Of a stretch of DNA of 64,000 nt, positions 37,300 through 48,421 are shown piece by piece. Source of the DNA: Sinotaia quadrata (lineage: Eukaryota > Mollusca > Gastropoda > Architaenioglossa > Viviparidae); NCBI GenBank assembly GCA_028829895.1, contig CM054183.1, positions 74,635,571-74,699,570 on the forward strand, in the 5' to 3' direction. The position numbers and the translations under genes were made by a program. The notes under the pieces are model-generated. The model worked only from the letters and a program-made list of their open reading frames with translations. It had not been told where the DNA came from and did no database searches. How positions within the stretch are numbered: position 1 is the first letter of the stretch; each line of letters opens with the position of its first letter.

Positions 37300-37621
37300 G
37301 TAAAAACTAATTATGACTAACTTTTGGGTATGTGGATCGCGGCTATCGCGACACAAAATCAAAGGACTGACAGTGTGCCAATCGCCAACCCAGAGCTGAT
37401 AGTGGCGCTGTCAAACTTTGGGGACTGCAATGTAACCGCTGATGCGTGAATAACACAACATGGCGCCCAGTAGCGGGACAGGTAACTGTTTACCTTCGTT
37501 CGTCATATTCAGTTGGTCGAATACATGTCCGAATAATAATCGGATTTGAATAGTATGGATACTGTGATGATAATCTCGGCGGTCTTTTTTTATACAACTT
37601 GAACTCAATTCGACAAATGGT
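37300..37621 (+). promoter_or_regulatory. TTC28: TTC28 5' leader / promoter region
   Basis: The 320 bases before the proposed TTC28 start are CpG-richer than the surroundings (GATCGCGGCTATCGCGACAC at about 37336, GGCGCTG, CGGCGG). No TATA box stands out. A CAACATGGCGCC word at 37456-37467 matches 11 of 12 bases of the TISU/YY1-type initiator SAASATGGCGGC, which elsewhere marks short 5' UTRs. The start site itself cannot be placed. A 29-codon upstream ORF lies inside. Confidence 0.4.
37460..37549 (+). CDS. Upstream ORF in the TTC28 leader
   Basis: ATG at 37460 opens a 29-codon frame beginning MAPSSGTG and ending at TGA 37547-37549. It is in the same frame as the TTC28 start, and further in-frame stops (TAA 37571-37573) separate the two. 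Its start context is the strong TISU-like CAACATGGCGCC. If transcribed, it would be expected to reduce initiation at 37622. The alternative that this ATG heads a spliced TTC28 isoform fails: a GTAACT donor at 37482 would join exon 40322 out of frame and stop soon after. Confidence 0.35.
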   Translation: MAPSSGTGNCLPSFVIFSWSNTCPNNNRI

Positions 37622-37663
37622 ATGGAAAAGTTTGGATTATCCACCAAGCGAGCATTGAGCACG
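37622..37663 (+). CDS. TTC28: TTC28 exon 1 (start codon)
   Basis: ATG at 37622 encodes MEKFGLSTKRALST and ends in phase 0 at the donor GTGAGT (37664). It is the first in-frame Met after an upstream stop (37571-37573), and the frame joins exon 40322 without a break. Vertebrate TTC28 also begins with a short unstructured segment before the first TPR, but this sequence is not conserved with it. The start is therefore supported by frame, stop and splice signal, not by similarity. Confidence 0.6.
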
Positions 37664-40321
37664 GTGAGTTGTCAGTTGTCACATTTCAGTTGTGCTATTT
37701 ATGACCACAGTGGCAGTTACTATTGTAATTTGTACTCAGAGAATGAACCTAATGTGAACAAAACCAGGGGCTGATGTAATATACATGTTCATTTATTTAT
37801 TTTGTCTTCATTAGGCTACCCGTTGATGAACAGCAATAACCGTGAATACAAATGTTTACTCATTCAGTCATTGGAATAGCACTGTCGAATCGCTCTGTTT
37901 TATTCACGTCATTAGTCTCTCTCATGCAAATAGTTGTATAAGACAATTTAAATAGATTTGACAGCATGGTTGAAACGAATGCCTATGCTGGAAACTGTCT
38001 TCAGAAGTTGACTTCTAGAACTCAGACACACTAAGTTCAATATTCCAACAACAAAATAATAAAGGATTAAAAACAACAACAAATACTCAAGATACATACT
38101 TAGTATTGTGCCTTTGATATTTTATTTTTTTAAAGTGTATCTTAATTTTAATTTTAATATGTATAACATATTAAAACTGTTCTAAAAAAATACAGAGCAT
38201 GATTCTCAGTGCTAGGGTAGTATTCATAAATTGCTTAAGAGATTAAAACATCTGAAAATAAATGTATGTAATCGTATAATTTATGTGCAGTGCCTTCAGT
38301 ATTATTATTTTTTTTATGAGTATTATGACTGAATATTTTAATTTTATTACTAATCAATTCATTAAGACTTTAATGTTATTCCTCCTCCCCCCAAATTTTT
38401 GTTGTAATTTTATTTAACTTGAGAGAGTATGATGCATGCTTTCTCAGAAGCTGAATATTAAAATATTTATTTTTGTGTGTATTTGACAGTAGGCATCAAT
38501 ACCCAGTATTCTGGCACCATTGTACAGATATAAGTTTATTTATATAAATTTCATGGGAAGAGATATATGTAGATTATTCAAAGATCAATTGAAACCTATT
38601 GACTGGCAATGAAAAGCCGTCCCTTTTGTATTTGTTTACACAAGCTATTAATTAAAAAAATAATTGTATTTTAATTTTTTAAATTTTATGTTATTATATT
38701 ATATTGCATGTGGACTCATCATGTTGTTTTGTTAATGTTATATTATCTTTAGTTTTATTATGGCTTATGAATAGTTTGTATGAAGTTTTCATTGTGTATT
38801 ATGAATTTTCAATAAACAATTTCTGAAGAAATGTACTCTCAACTTATCATCTCTGCTGTTTTAGTGTTTAGATGCTAGACTAACTGTTCTGATGTACTCA
38901 TAAACACTCCACTTTTTGCTGACATTTTCTTTTTTAAAATCACTATTGTAATGCCTCTTTAAAGTCTTTTTGAAAAAACCCATGATCATCCAAGTTTCAC
39001 CAAATGATCAATATACAACAAAAAAAATAATAATAATAAAAATAGAGGAATATGACTGTCAGTTAACAAAAGTTTAAAAGAACAATAATTAAGGAATTAA
39101 TGTTAATGGTTTTTGGTATAGTTAATGTCTCTGCTATGAAGATAGTCTGTAGTATTTGTACTGAAGAATAATAATTATTAGAGATAAATATAATTAATCT
39201 ATCATTCTATGGATACTGCAGTAAACAAAGTTAGTTTTAAGGTAAAACCACCATCCAATTTAGCAGATTTCATGTATGGAAGTTATTTTTCTCATAAGTA
39301 AATAGCTGGCAATATTATATTATATTATATTATAGACCTCCAAACCAGTAGGTTTGGAGGTCTGTAAGAACAGTGTCTCACCTCCTAGTCCTAGTTTGCA
39401 GGCACTGGGCTGTCATGTCTAATTATGCATTCACATTACAGTGGTCAAGCAGTGCTTTAAATAGCCAATTACAAGAAGGGTGGAAATGCCTATTTATAGC
39501 TCTTTGGACCTGTTTGTAACAGTGGTATGCTTCTTTATTCTTACAAGGTTATTTTAAGGTTGGCTATTTGTATCATGAGGTGGAAGGTTGTGTAAATTTA
39601 ACACAGATCATATCTTTCTGAAAGAAAACAAAATATATCAGTAATTGGTAAACATCCCAGCACAGACAATTATTATTATGGTTGTTTAACAGGGTCTGTT
39701 TTTGGATCACTTCTTGTTTCATGTTCAGTTTTCCCTACAGTGTTATAAATCACTATCTTATCCCACTGTAAGTGAAAATTCAGCAGTCTTACAATACTGC
39801 TGGAAGTCATTTTGAAAAGTTATTAAACCTTCTTCAAAAACCATCATCACTTATGTTCTTTTTGAGTAATAATTAATTATCTAAGTTATTCCTAATTAAA
39901 GTTGGTCAGATATTTCTGGAACACTTTGTATCTGTATCTCTGTTTTTGTATTACTCTTTTCCTGATCTTTATCCTTAACCTATGACATCATATTAAGACT
40001 GTAATTCTTTGAGGGATATTCTGTATTAGTTATTATTGAAGATATTAAGTGATTCCTTCCCCACCCCCAGTTAATCTCTGCATGGGTATAACTAAATGTA
40101 TCTTCATAAGTTCATTACTGTTATCTTTACTATTGATATGTCTTTGTTAATTTATTTATAAAGATTTATAATGAATTACTGATTCTTAATGTTGTGGGGG
40201 TTTTTTTGTTGCTACTTCAGTACATGTTTTCATTTGGTAATCTAATATATATTATTACATGCATTTTAAAGAAACTCACCAGTATTATTATTAATGAATA
40301 TATTAACATTTTGTGTGTTAG
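37664..40321 (+). other. TTC28 intron 1
   Basis: A 2.7-kb AT-rich intron. It contains a 30-bp perfect hairpin at 39334-39363 directly after a TATAT-type run. No gene or transposon recognised. Confidence 0.6.
39334..39363. repeat. Perfect 13-bp-arm hairpin
   Basis: AGACCTCCAAACC, loop AGTA, then GGTTTGGAGGTCT: arms pair perfectly. It follows a run of ATATT repeats. It could be a fold-back end of a small element, a small-RNA hairpin or a chance palindrome. No longer precursor-like stem is evident. Confidence 0.75.
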
Positions 40322-40639
40322 GCAAAAGTTTCTCATGTTATCAATAACACATCAAATTCATCATTTGCTGGAAGGCAAGATGGACCAGATGCTGAGGTTT
40401 TGTCCCCAAGCCTCAATGGGCAAACTGTATTCCTTCAGCAAGTTCGTCAAGCAAGTGAGGCAGTGAGCAATGGGGATTTTAGACGAGCTGTTCAGGCCTA
40501 TACTGAGGCCATTAACCTTGACCCTTCCAACCACATCTTATATACAAACCGCGCTGCAGCCTTTTTCAAGCTCAACTGCTTTAAGGAAAGTCTGCAGGAT
40601 GCACGCACAGCTCGCCAAATCAACCCAAAGTGGGCTAAG
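40322..40639 (+). CDS. TTC28: TTC28 exon 2, TPR 1-2
   Basis: Exon of the tetratricopeptide protein TTC28, a long TPR scaffold. In vertebrates TTC28 is reported to associate with Aurora B and the spindle midzone and midbody. The acceptor is TGTGTTAG before 40322 and the donor GTTAGT starts at 40640; it is phase 0 at both ends, 106 codons, residues 15-120. After a Ser/Asn-rich lead comes VRQASEAVSNGDFRRAVQAY (residues about 55-74) and LDPSNHILYTNRAAAFFKLN. It ends INPKWAK, matching vertebrate LNPKWPK at the same exon boundary. The two TPRs span about residues 55-120, with the usual G/Y/A/L/P positions. Identification rests on several blocks across all the exons. Confidence 0.9.
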
Positions 40640-41357
40640 GTTAGTTCCATTCTCTAGCTGTAATTTTGTATCATAAATAGAAGTACAGTTATTGTTTGTT
40701 TACATGATTTACACATATTAAGTTTGAAAAATGTTGTTATACCATAGTTTTCAATAGAGTAGATTATCCAAATAAACTTAAACCAGGGTTGATCTGGATA
40801 ATTAAAAAATCCAGTATCATATACTGATAAGAAGAACAGTATATTCATACAGCCACCATTACTAGCTGTTGCATTATTTTTATGCTAAAATTAAAAGAAA
40901 AACAAAATTAACAGGATGTTTCTTTCCTACTTTATTTGATATAATTGCAAGAAGCATTATGACTTCCCAAGAATAAGATCAAGTGATCAAACTACTTTTT
41001 ATCTATATTTACCTAATTTTAAATATATTACATTATGTGATATTCATCAGTCCATCGTAATTGAGAATCTTCAGTTTCATCAGAATATGTAAATATTGTG
41101 TTTTTGTGGTATGTAAATAGTCAAACTAGTCAGTAAGCCAATAACTGAATAAGCTCAAGTTATATCCCAGAGTAAGCATAATTATGCAGAGAGATGAAAA
41201 AAAATGTTTTTAATAGCAATTCTATGTAGCTAAGTGAACCACCAAGTCAATTGTATTACCACCAAAAGGAATGCATTACCAGATCAAATTCAATAATACT
41301 ATTATTAGTATTAATGAATGGTTTACATATTAGTTGATGCTGGTGTCTTCTATCCTG

Positions 41358-41360
<3 letters not shown>

Positions 41361-41393
<33 letters not shown>
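41361..41393. repeat. (AC)n microsatellite
   Basis: Sixteen uninterrupted AC dinucleotides. Confidence 0.95.
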
Positions 41394-41396
<3 letters not shown>

Positions 41397-41996
41397 AATA
41401 TAACTGATCAGTAATCCTGATCTGGCATGTCAAGTTACTATTTTTTCTGTTATAAGTATACTTCTATAAGGATAATAATATAATAATAATTATTACTATT
41501 ATTATTATTTTTTTGAAATGAAATTGAATACATGTAAGTCAAAAGCAATGTCATTTGAGATTTATGGAGTGGAGCTGTAGACAGTGTGTGCCACACTCTC
41601 TCCACTTGCACCCTGCAGCATAGGCAGATACATTTACAAACTAAAATAACAGGTTATGCACCATACAGATTGATTGATATATTTATTATATATATGCATC
41701 TCACACTCATTCAAGTCTAGAGTGATATCAACAGTTAACAGAATGAAAAAAGTCCGAAAAACAAACTGTTGACTTTTATTATATAACAAAATTAAGACCC
41801 TTGGCTGCATTAGAGTAGACTAAGACTCCTAACTATATTAGAGATTTAAAACAAAGAGAAAACAATGATTACACTGGATACATTAGACATACAATTCTAA
41901 TGTTAACTAGCAAGGGTTGGTGATAGATGACAATGGTCTCTCTCCTAAATCTCAATATCATATGATGCAGTTTTGCTGGTGAGGATGATTCTAGAA

Positions 41997-42183
41997 CAGT
42001 GGTTCTTAACCTAGGTTCGATCGAACCCTAGGGGTTTGGTGAGTCAGTCTCAGGGGTTCGGCAGAGGGAGGTCAAGACATGCACCCAACTCATATGATTC
42101 GTGATGACAATAAAGAAGGGTTCGGTGAATGTGCATATGAAACTGGTGGGGTTCAGTACCTCCAACAAGGTTAAGAACCACTG
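41997..42183. mobile_element. hAT MITE, 187 bp, exact 8-bp target duplication
   Basis: Ends are CAGTGGTTCTTAACC and GGTTAAGAACCACTG, a perfect 15-bp inverted repeat. TTCTAGAA is duplicated exactly at 41989-41996 and 42184-42191. There is no ORF. The ends are of the Charlie-like hAT MITE type and differ from the MITE at 29257, so these are two families. The element looks young. Confidence 0.95.
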
Positions 42184-43446
42184 TTCTAGAACAATCTTAC
42201 AGAAAATGCCTTCCCAGGCAGTGTGGCTGAATGAGGATGGATGACAGTGAGTTTGGACGAGTGTGAGGATGATAACCAGTTACATAGGAGAGGTCTGGAA
42301 TAGTAGCATGTAGTTTGAGTCAGAACTGGGCCAAGCAGGAGTCAGAGCTTCTTTGTTATGAAACTCCGGCATATAAGATATAAACATTCACAGTCCCTTG
42401 AAGAAATACTCTACTTGATTTGTGTAGTTAATCTTTGCTGCATTGTTTCAATCTGTAGAGAGAGAAAATGACATCACCTGATATAGCAGATTTGTACATT
42501 CTCCTACTCACTGTGAGTGTGAAGGAGATAATAAAATTATGTAGCAGATTTGTCTATAGAACAGTAGATAGTTCTTGTACATAGTCTTGGGTTAAAATAA
42601 CTTATTCTTTGCTAAACAGAGAGGAAATAATAATTAAATATATTATTTCTATAAAGAAGAAATACATTCATCTAATTGTAAAGCTTTACTGCATACATAG
42701 ATAATCATAGAAATTGTCTGTTAATTGTAGACAGATTAATATAAAGAAAATTTTAGAAAATAATCAAATAATACCCAACTAGAAGCAGATTTAAAAGAAA
42801 TTGTTCTTTTCCATATGTTTACCTAGTAGTGTTCTTTCCCCCACATGTATATCTATTGAAAACAAACCATGCCAGGTAAACATTTTGTTAATATTTATTT
42901 TTAGTGATTTAATTTAATAATATTTTTTGTTTTGTTATATCATAAATGGTACTAGTACTAGGTGTATAAAATTAAAATTTAAAATGGGTAAAGCAGACTT
43001 TGTTATGCATAACTTAATTAAATCAAAAAAGCATATAAGATAATATTTATTTGTAAAAAACATTTTGAAATGTATCTGTTTTCTGTCTTTATACATACGT
43101 ATTCAAAATTTGACTATTTCACTAGTACTAGTCATAGATATTGATTAGCAGTTTCTGAACAGGCTTTTTCTGCTGTTAATTATTGTTTTTGCTCTTTAGA
43201 AGATATCACCTTGCTACCCTAGCATGAGATGAGGGTGGAAACAGTTTGTTTTTCTTTTTCACTACTGAAAATTTTATACAATATAAATATACATAATACA
43301 AAATGCATTACATAAATGCAAAATGTTTTGAAACTGATAGAAGGGATGTCACTGAACCTATTTATCAAACAAGTGAAAGCTAATTATATTTCCATATTAT
43401 TTATTTAATATCTATTTAGTTATAAGACAGTGTCTGTTCTTTGCAG

Positions 43447-43575
43447 AATGAGTTGCATTGGACAGTAAAGGAGTTAAAAATTGCACCAAACACATCATTT
43501 CTCTGTCATTGTAATCATCGTGTTAATAACATTAGATCAATAGATGTGACCAAGGACTTGATTCATGAATATGGG
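43447..43575 (+). pseudogene. Orphan exon-like segment, GPS-like
   Basis: A good acceptor (TTCTTTGCAG) precedes 43447 and a GT follows 43575 (GGG then GTACAA). The 43-codon frame between reads NELHWTVKELKIAPNTSFLC, then HCNHRVNNIRSIDVTKDLIH and EYG. The spacing Trp ... APNTS ... C-H-C-N-H resembles the GPS region of polycystin-1-like and adhesion-GPCR proteins (W...C...CxCNH), but the first Cys and the final Leu-Thr are not there. It does not fit the TTC28 frame as a cassette with known homology. Probably a stray exon or transposon-carried fragment; low certainty. Confidence 0.3.
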
Positions 43576-43973
43576 GTACAATGATATATTTGTTATCTGT
43601 TCTGTACCTGCCATATTGATATATTCCATATTCTACTTTCTAGCTGTTTTATAACTACTTATTATTCCTGGTTTTACTTGTTCTTTTCACTATCCCTGTT
43701 TTTTTGTATCGACTGACAGGAATATACCATTAGTTTGTAAACTCTAAGCAGACCTGGAAGTTTCCTTCATTAAGGGCAAGGAAAGCTAATTCTATTATGA
43801 GCACATTTCCTTGAAGCTAAGTTAAAATCTTAATGTAGGACTGGAGTTCAATCCAGGAACTATACACTTCTTTCATAAATATTAATGATCATCAGAGTCC
43901 ATCATCAGTGATGTTATTGGTATGGCAGATTTTTTGTGTTACTTTTAAACATGTCACCAAAAAGTTCATTCTA

Positions 43974-43988
43974 CCCCCCCCCCCCCCC
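43974..43988. repeat. 15-base C homopolymer
   Basis: Fifteen C followed by GCCCTCCC. Its complement is a strong G tract on the minus strand. Confidence 0.9.
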
Positions 43989-46643
43989 GCCCTCCCATAT
44001 AATTATTTTTCTAATGTGATTGAGGTGATAAGCCATATTATCATTGTCATAATTAGCTGTCAGCTGATACCTAACATAATTGTGATTGCACAGTACAAGA
44101 GGAGTGAATGTAAAAGTGCTTAAGTAAGATAAAAATCAGAAATTAACATTTTCTTTTATTCCAGTTTGTTTGAAATTTCTCAAATAGTATCTTTATTTGA
44201 AATCCATAAATATATTTCAGTATTCCTATGCATATAGGTATTATTGCTTACTCAGTAGTTAATAATTACATTTTCTTTCTATGCATTATGGGAAGAAACA
44301 ACTTTTATTGTCATATTATGAAAAAAGAGGATATATTCTAGTTAAAATTCTGCTAATTATTTTTATATACTGAATTGCTATGTATAATGTTAGCTTACAG
44401 AATTAAATTTAAAGCAATTAAAAATTTCTGTTGGCACCAGATTAAGGCTTGTAAATAAAGGCACCTAGACACATAAATCCTTTCCTGTTTACCTTGTGTG
44501 TGGTTAGAATTTGTTTTCACTGCAGGCAGACAAATTCAGGCAAGACTGGCTTTACACTTGCATCTCAGGTCATCTTTCCAGTCATGTTCACTTTGCAGAC
44601 ACTGATCATCCAACGGTTCAAGGCACTTTAAGTTTATTCAAGAGTCTTACGTTTGCACAACAGTGAAGAAAATCTATTTTTAGCAATAATTTGATTACTT
44701 TTCTTCCTTTTTTTTTGTTCTGGAGGAAGTATCCAGAAAATACTGATGCTGATGTGCTCATTGTGCTCTCTTTCAACTTTAGTAAATTCACACAAACTTT
44801 TTGCACTTTTGTAGTTATCTGGGTTTTTTTAATAAGAGGATTGTTAAATGTCTCTACCCGAAAGAGTCTCATCACTCCTGGTTCTTTTTCTAAAAGTAAA
44901 AATATACTCATTTCAATTTTCAATGGCCTTTCTCTTTACAGTATTGTTTTACCTCACTACATTTCTCTCTATCGCTCTTTGTGATTGTTCAAATTCAAAC
45001 TAAGCCAGTGACTACATGGTTTCCTTACTTCTGTTTATCAGTCTATTTCTCTGTCCTTACAGTCAATAATATTAGAAATGTGACTTTTTTAAGGTTTAAA
45101 GATGAATTTATCTAGGTTTATCTAGATTCAGATATATATTTTTTAATTAAATGGGTCAGAAGGAGTATGTGCATTAAAAATAAATCACAATATTAGCTTC
45201 CAATAATGTTTCTTATTTAAAAGTACAGTAATGTCTTAAGCAGTGTGTATGAAGGCTTTGTTGTGAATTTAAAGTGTAATATTGCAAAGCATTTAGAACT
45301 TTTATAAAAATAAATGCTCTGTAATTAACAGCATATATTAATAAGTCTTAATGTTAAGGAAGAAAATATTTGTGCAGGTGTGTGTGTTGTGTGAGTGACT
45401 AACTTAACTTCCTTTAAGAAAGCTCACAGAAATTTCTAATGCAGACATATCAATCAGTGTCCTCACAAGAATGCATTTAAATCAGTATTATACTTTTAAC
45501 ACCTGATGATAAAATTATACAATCCCTTCGTAAATGCTATCCTCATTAACATTCTTCAAAAGTTCACCCTCCATTCATTTACATTTTATTTTGTTTTGTT
45601 TATAAAAAAATTAATATATGTTGAAATGTGAATGCAGAACTATTTAGTTTGTGGCTTTCTTTCCTGAACCAAACCATTTTGAAAAAATTGTAATTGCCTA
45701 GTACTGTGGTTTAAAATTAAAACAACCTGCATCTTCATGATATTCTATATCATTATAGAATATAAAGATAATTTAAACTTCTACTGAACCACAATAATTA
45801 TATGTACAGAATAGTGTTTTACTTACTATGTCATTTTCATATATTTTTGTCTAATGTCTGCTTCATATTAGAGCTTGTAAGATATTCAAAATTTTTATCA
45901 GAAAGTCTGATCTTGCAATTTGTAGTTTTTTCAAAGAATTTTATTTGAAACTTGAAAAAACTGCTGAATAGTTAGAGAATAATTAAATGTCTTCTAATGT
46001 TACAATGATATGGAAATAAAACAAGCACACACATATATATATATAAAAAACTATTATTTATATTATTACTATTATATATTATGTTATAAAATCAAATGAA
46101 GAGGTATATTTAATCATGTACTTCTTTAAATTATTATTAAAGTAGCACCTTATATATTTCTGGATTAGAAATTAAATCTAAGCTCCTTTGAAGTTACCTT
46201 TGTGACTAATAAGTAATAGTAGAGCTGGATAACTAAGCTAACAAAACAAATGAAATTATGTTCCACTAGTTCCATTCTTTATTGCCAGTTAATCACCGTT
46301 TGTATGGAGGTGTTTGTGTAACAAAACATACACACATAACTTTTATTTTTTCATATAGTGCAGATGCTAGAATGATTTACGAATAACTGATTTTTAGGTA
46401 CATTGAAATGTTCCATTAATATAGTGAATAAATTTTAATACAAGTATGTTATCAATGCCATGAGGAATATACAATTTAATTTATTATGAATGGACTTGTC
46501 CTAGAAGGCAGTAATTTCAACTTATGTGAATGACAAATAAAACATTTCTTTTATTTTATTTTCATGATAGTATCTATAATTGTAGTTTCAAAGACTAATT
46601 TTAATGTGACTAATTTAAATAAATTGTATTTTTCTACTGAAAG

Positions 46644-46791
46644 GCATACTTGAGAGAGGGAATAGCACTACAACATCAAGGTCAACATGGTGAAGCACTC
46701 GCTGCTTTTTCTGCTGGTCTTGCACAGGAGCCATCCAGTACTCATCTTCTTGGTGGCCTCAGTGACACTGCCCTTAAGTCACCTCTTAAAG
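46644..46791 (+). CDS. TTC28: TTC28 exon 3, TPR 3
   Basis: The acceptor is CTACTGAAAG before 46644 and the donor GTCAGG starts at 46792. Phase 0 start, 49 codons plus one base, residues 121-170. It encodes AYLREGIALQHQGQHGEALA, then AFSAGLAQEPSS and LLGGLSDTALKSPLK. Vertebrate TTC28 has AYFRQGVALQYLGRHADALA then AFASGLAQDP at the same place, so this block is diagnostic. It is a third TPR with the linker to the next domain. Confidence 0.9.
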
Positions 46792-47104
46792 GTCAGGGCA
46801 TACCACTTTTACAAAATATTGCAAACTGTATTGCAAGATCATACCTGTAATCCCTTTTCCTGTTTCTCATTCTTTGTGTTAAAAAGATTGTATGTGAGAC
46901 AGATATGTGCATTGAACTCTTACACCAAATTACTAGTATATTAACTAAAAATTTATGACATAAATTTATTAATTAATTTACATTTAACTTTTAGTTTGTG
47001 AGAAATGTCCCTCATACTGACCCGAGCTCTAAAAACCTGTTGTTTTGAGTTTGATAAGAGCTCTATTTTTAGAAGATACTGACCAGAGTTCCCAGCTCTC
47101 ATAA

Positions 47105-48421
47105 GTGACCTGTCACCACAAAAAGATACTTAAGTCGCGCAAGGCTAAGCCGAGAAAAACGGCAAAAACGAAGGTGGGGGTCTACATGGGTGAAATTGAG
47201 ATTTTCATTTTAGCGTGTTCCCAAACCATCGAACAACAAATTACTAGCGTGTTTTTCTTTAATTCGAACTAGAAATAGCTTTATTATTATTTTTTTGTGA
47301 CCTACTGTCTAACTTCGAAGGAAAAATATGGCCCAAAAGTGCTATAATCTGACGATCGTAGACGGTAGAATCCCTGGCTGAACCTCATAATGTTGTATAT
47401 CAGAATGCTCAGGAAAAAGCCTATTTTTATGCTGACGACACTGGTTATTTATTTATTTATTTATAACGTCTAATCAGAATGTTTTATAAGGCTGTGCTTG
47501 GCGTAAACAAAGTGAAAAGCGTCAGCCAATCCGCAGACAGTTTATCAAAGCTTACTATAAGTTACCAAGCATGCTCTCATAAAAAGACGGTCGCGATTGG
47601 TTGAAACGCACACAAGGGAGACAGTTTTGTCCTGTAATGCGTAATGCAAACATGGAGAAACGAATCGCTAATTTGTTGAATTCATGTAAAGAAAGCAACA
47701 TCTTAGAAAAAGAAAGCATTCAGATTAAAGATTTGATATCTGATTATTTTGCTAATGAGGATGTAGCTGATGGATTTTATCTGAAAGTGACACGGACAGC
47801 GAATCGCGTGATCGAACAACGAAAAAGACGAAGCAGACGACAGCTGACGATAACTGACTGTACACTGAAGTGAAAGGTGTGCTATAATTACTGGATTATT
47901 TAAACGATATTTTTTTTAAGGATGTGAAAGTAATGCAGCTTTAATCTGTGATTTATTTAGTGGAGCTAGCATCAGATTTAGAAAGAGGTATCAATTCAAT
48001 ATTATGCCTTAATTTTAGAATATTCTGTGAGCCACAATAATCATTCTCGCATACAGAAATTCTAATCGTTATGGCTTAAAAAGACTGTTGTCTGTAAATG
48101 ATGTAACAATATATTTGTTGTTTATAGTTATTACAGTGTTAGCTATTGTGTCTTCTTCAACTCTGATTGCAAATGAAGCAGATTAATATATGGTTGCTAA
48201 GGAAAAACCTCTCAGAAATGTGTTCAATCTTTGAGGCCGATTTTCTCAAAATGGCCGTCCGGACAGTAGTGCACTTCAAACAAACATAACTTTTCCATAT
48301 TTTGTCCTACACTCTTTATTTTTATATCAACAGAAAGCCCTTTCAATTTTCTTTCTATTGATACATATATCTCAATACCCCCAAAATCCGACTTAAGTAT
48401 CTTTTTGTGGTGACAGGTCAC
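47105..48421. mobile_element. 1317-bp DNA transposon with 33-bp perfect TIRs
   Basis: The left end, GTGACCTGTCACCAC and onward (47105-47137), and the right end (48389-48421) are exact 33-bp inverted repeats. The 4 bases ATAA flank both sides (47101-47104 and 48422-48425), and the minisatellite continues in step across the gap, which confirms the insertion boundary. Inside is a 73-codon ORF (47652-47873); no DDE transposase is recognised. Composition is more CpG-rich than its surroundings. A 4-bp duplication fits several superfamilies (Sola, Chapaev and others), but the ends do not tell me which. I cannot assign it. Confidence 0.8.
47652..47873 (+). CDS. Unknown basic ORF inside the 33-bp-TIR transposon
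   Basis: 73 codons, ATG at 47652 to TGA 47871-47873. The frame is also open upstream to a TTG at 47601. It reads MEKRIANLLNSCKESNILEK, then ESIQIKDLISDYFANEDV, then a basic C-terminus with RVIEQRKRRSRRQL. The first part is amphipathic, helix-like and acidic-basic mixed; the tail could bind DNA or RNA or act as a nuclear signal. I recognise no family. It may be an exon captured by the element, a remnant of its transposase or an accessory ORF. Confidence 0.45.
   Translation: MEKRIANLLNSCKESNILEKESIQIKDLISDYFANEDVADGFYLKVTRTANRVIEQRKRRSRRQLTITDCTLK

Larger units (their letters stand above)
40640..46643 (+). other. TTC28 intron 2
   Basis: A 6-kb intron with an (AC)n run (41361-41393), a hAT MITE (41997-42183), an exon-like segment (43447-43575) and a 15-base C run (43974-43988). 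Overlapping frames at 44618-44984 on both strands are open, but I recognise nothing in them. The rest is AT-rich with no clear content. Confidence 0.6.

Noticed and set aside
44618..44984. Overlapping 101- and 97-codon frames on both strands
   Set aside because: No recognisable motif, both strands equally open, low-complexity hydrophobic or lysine-rich reading; treated as chance or unrecognised transposon debris.
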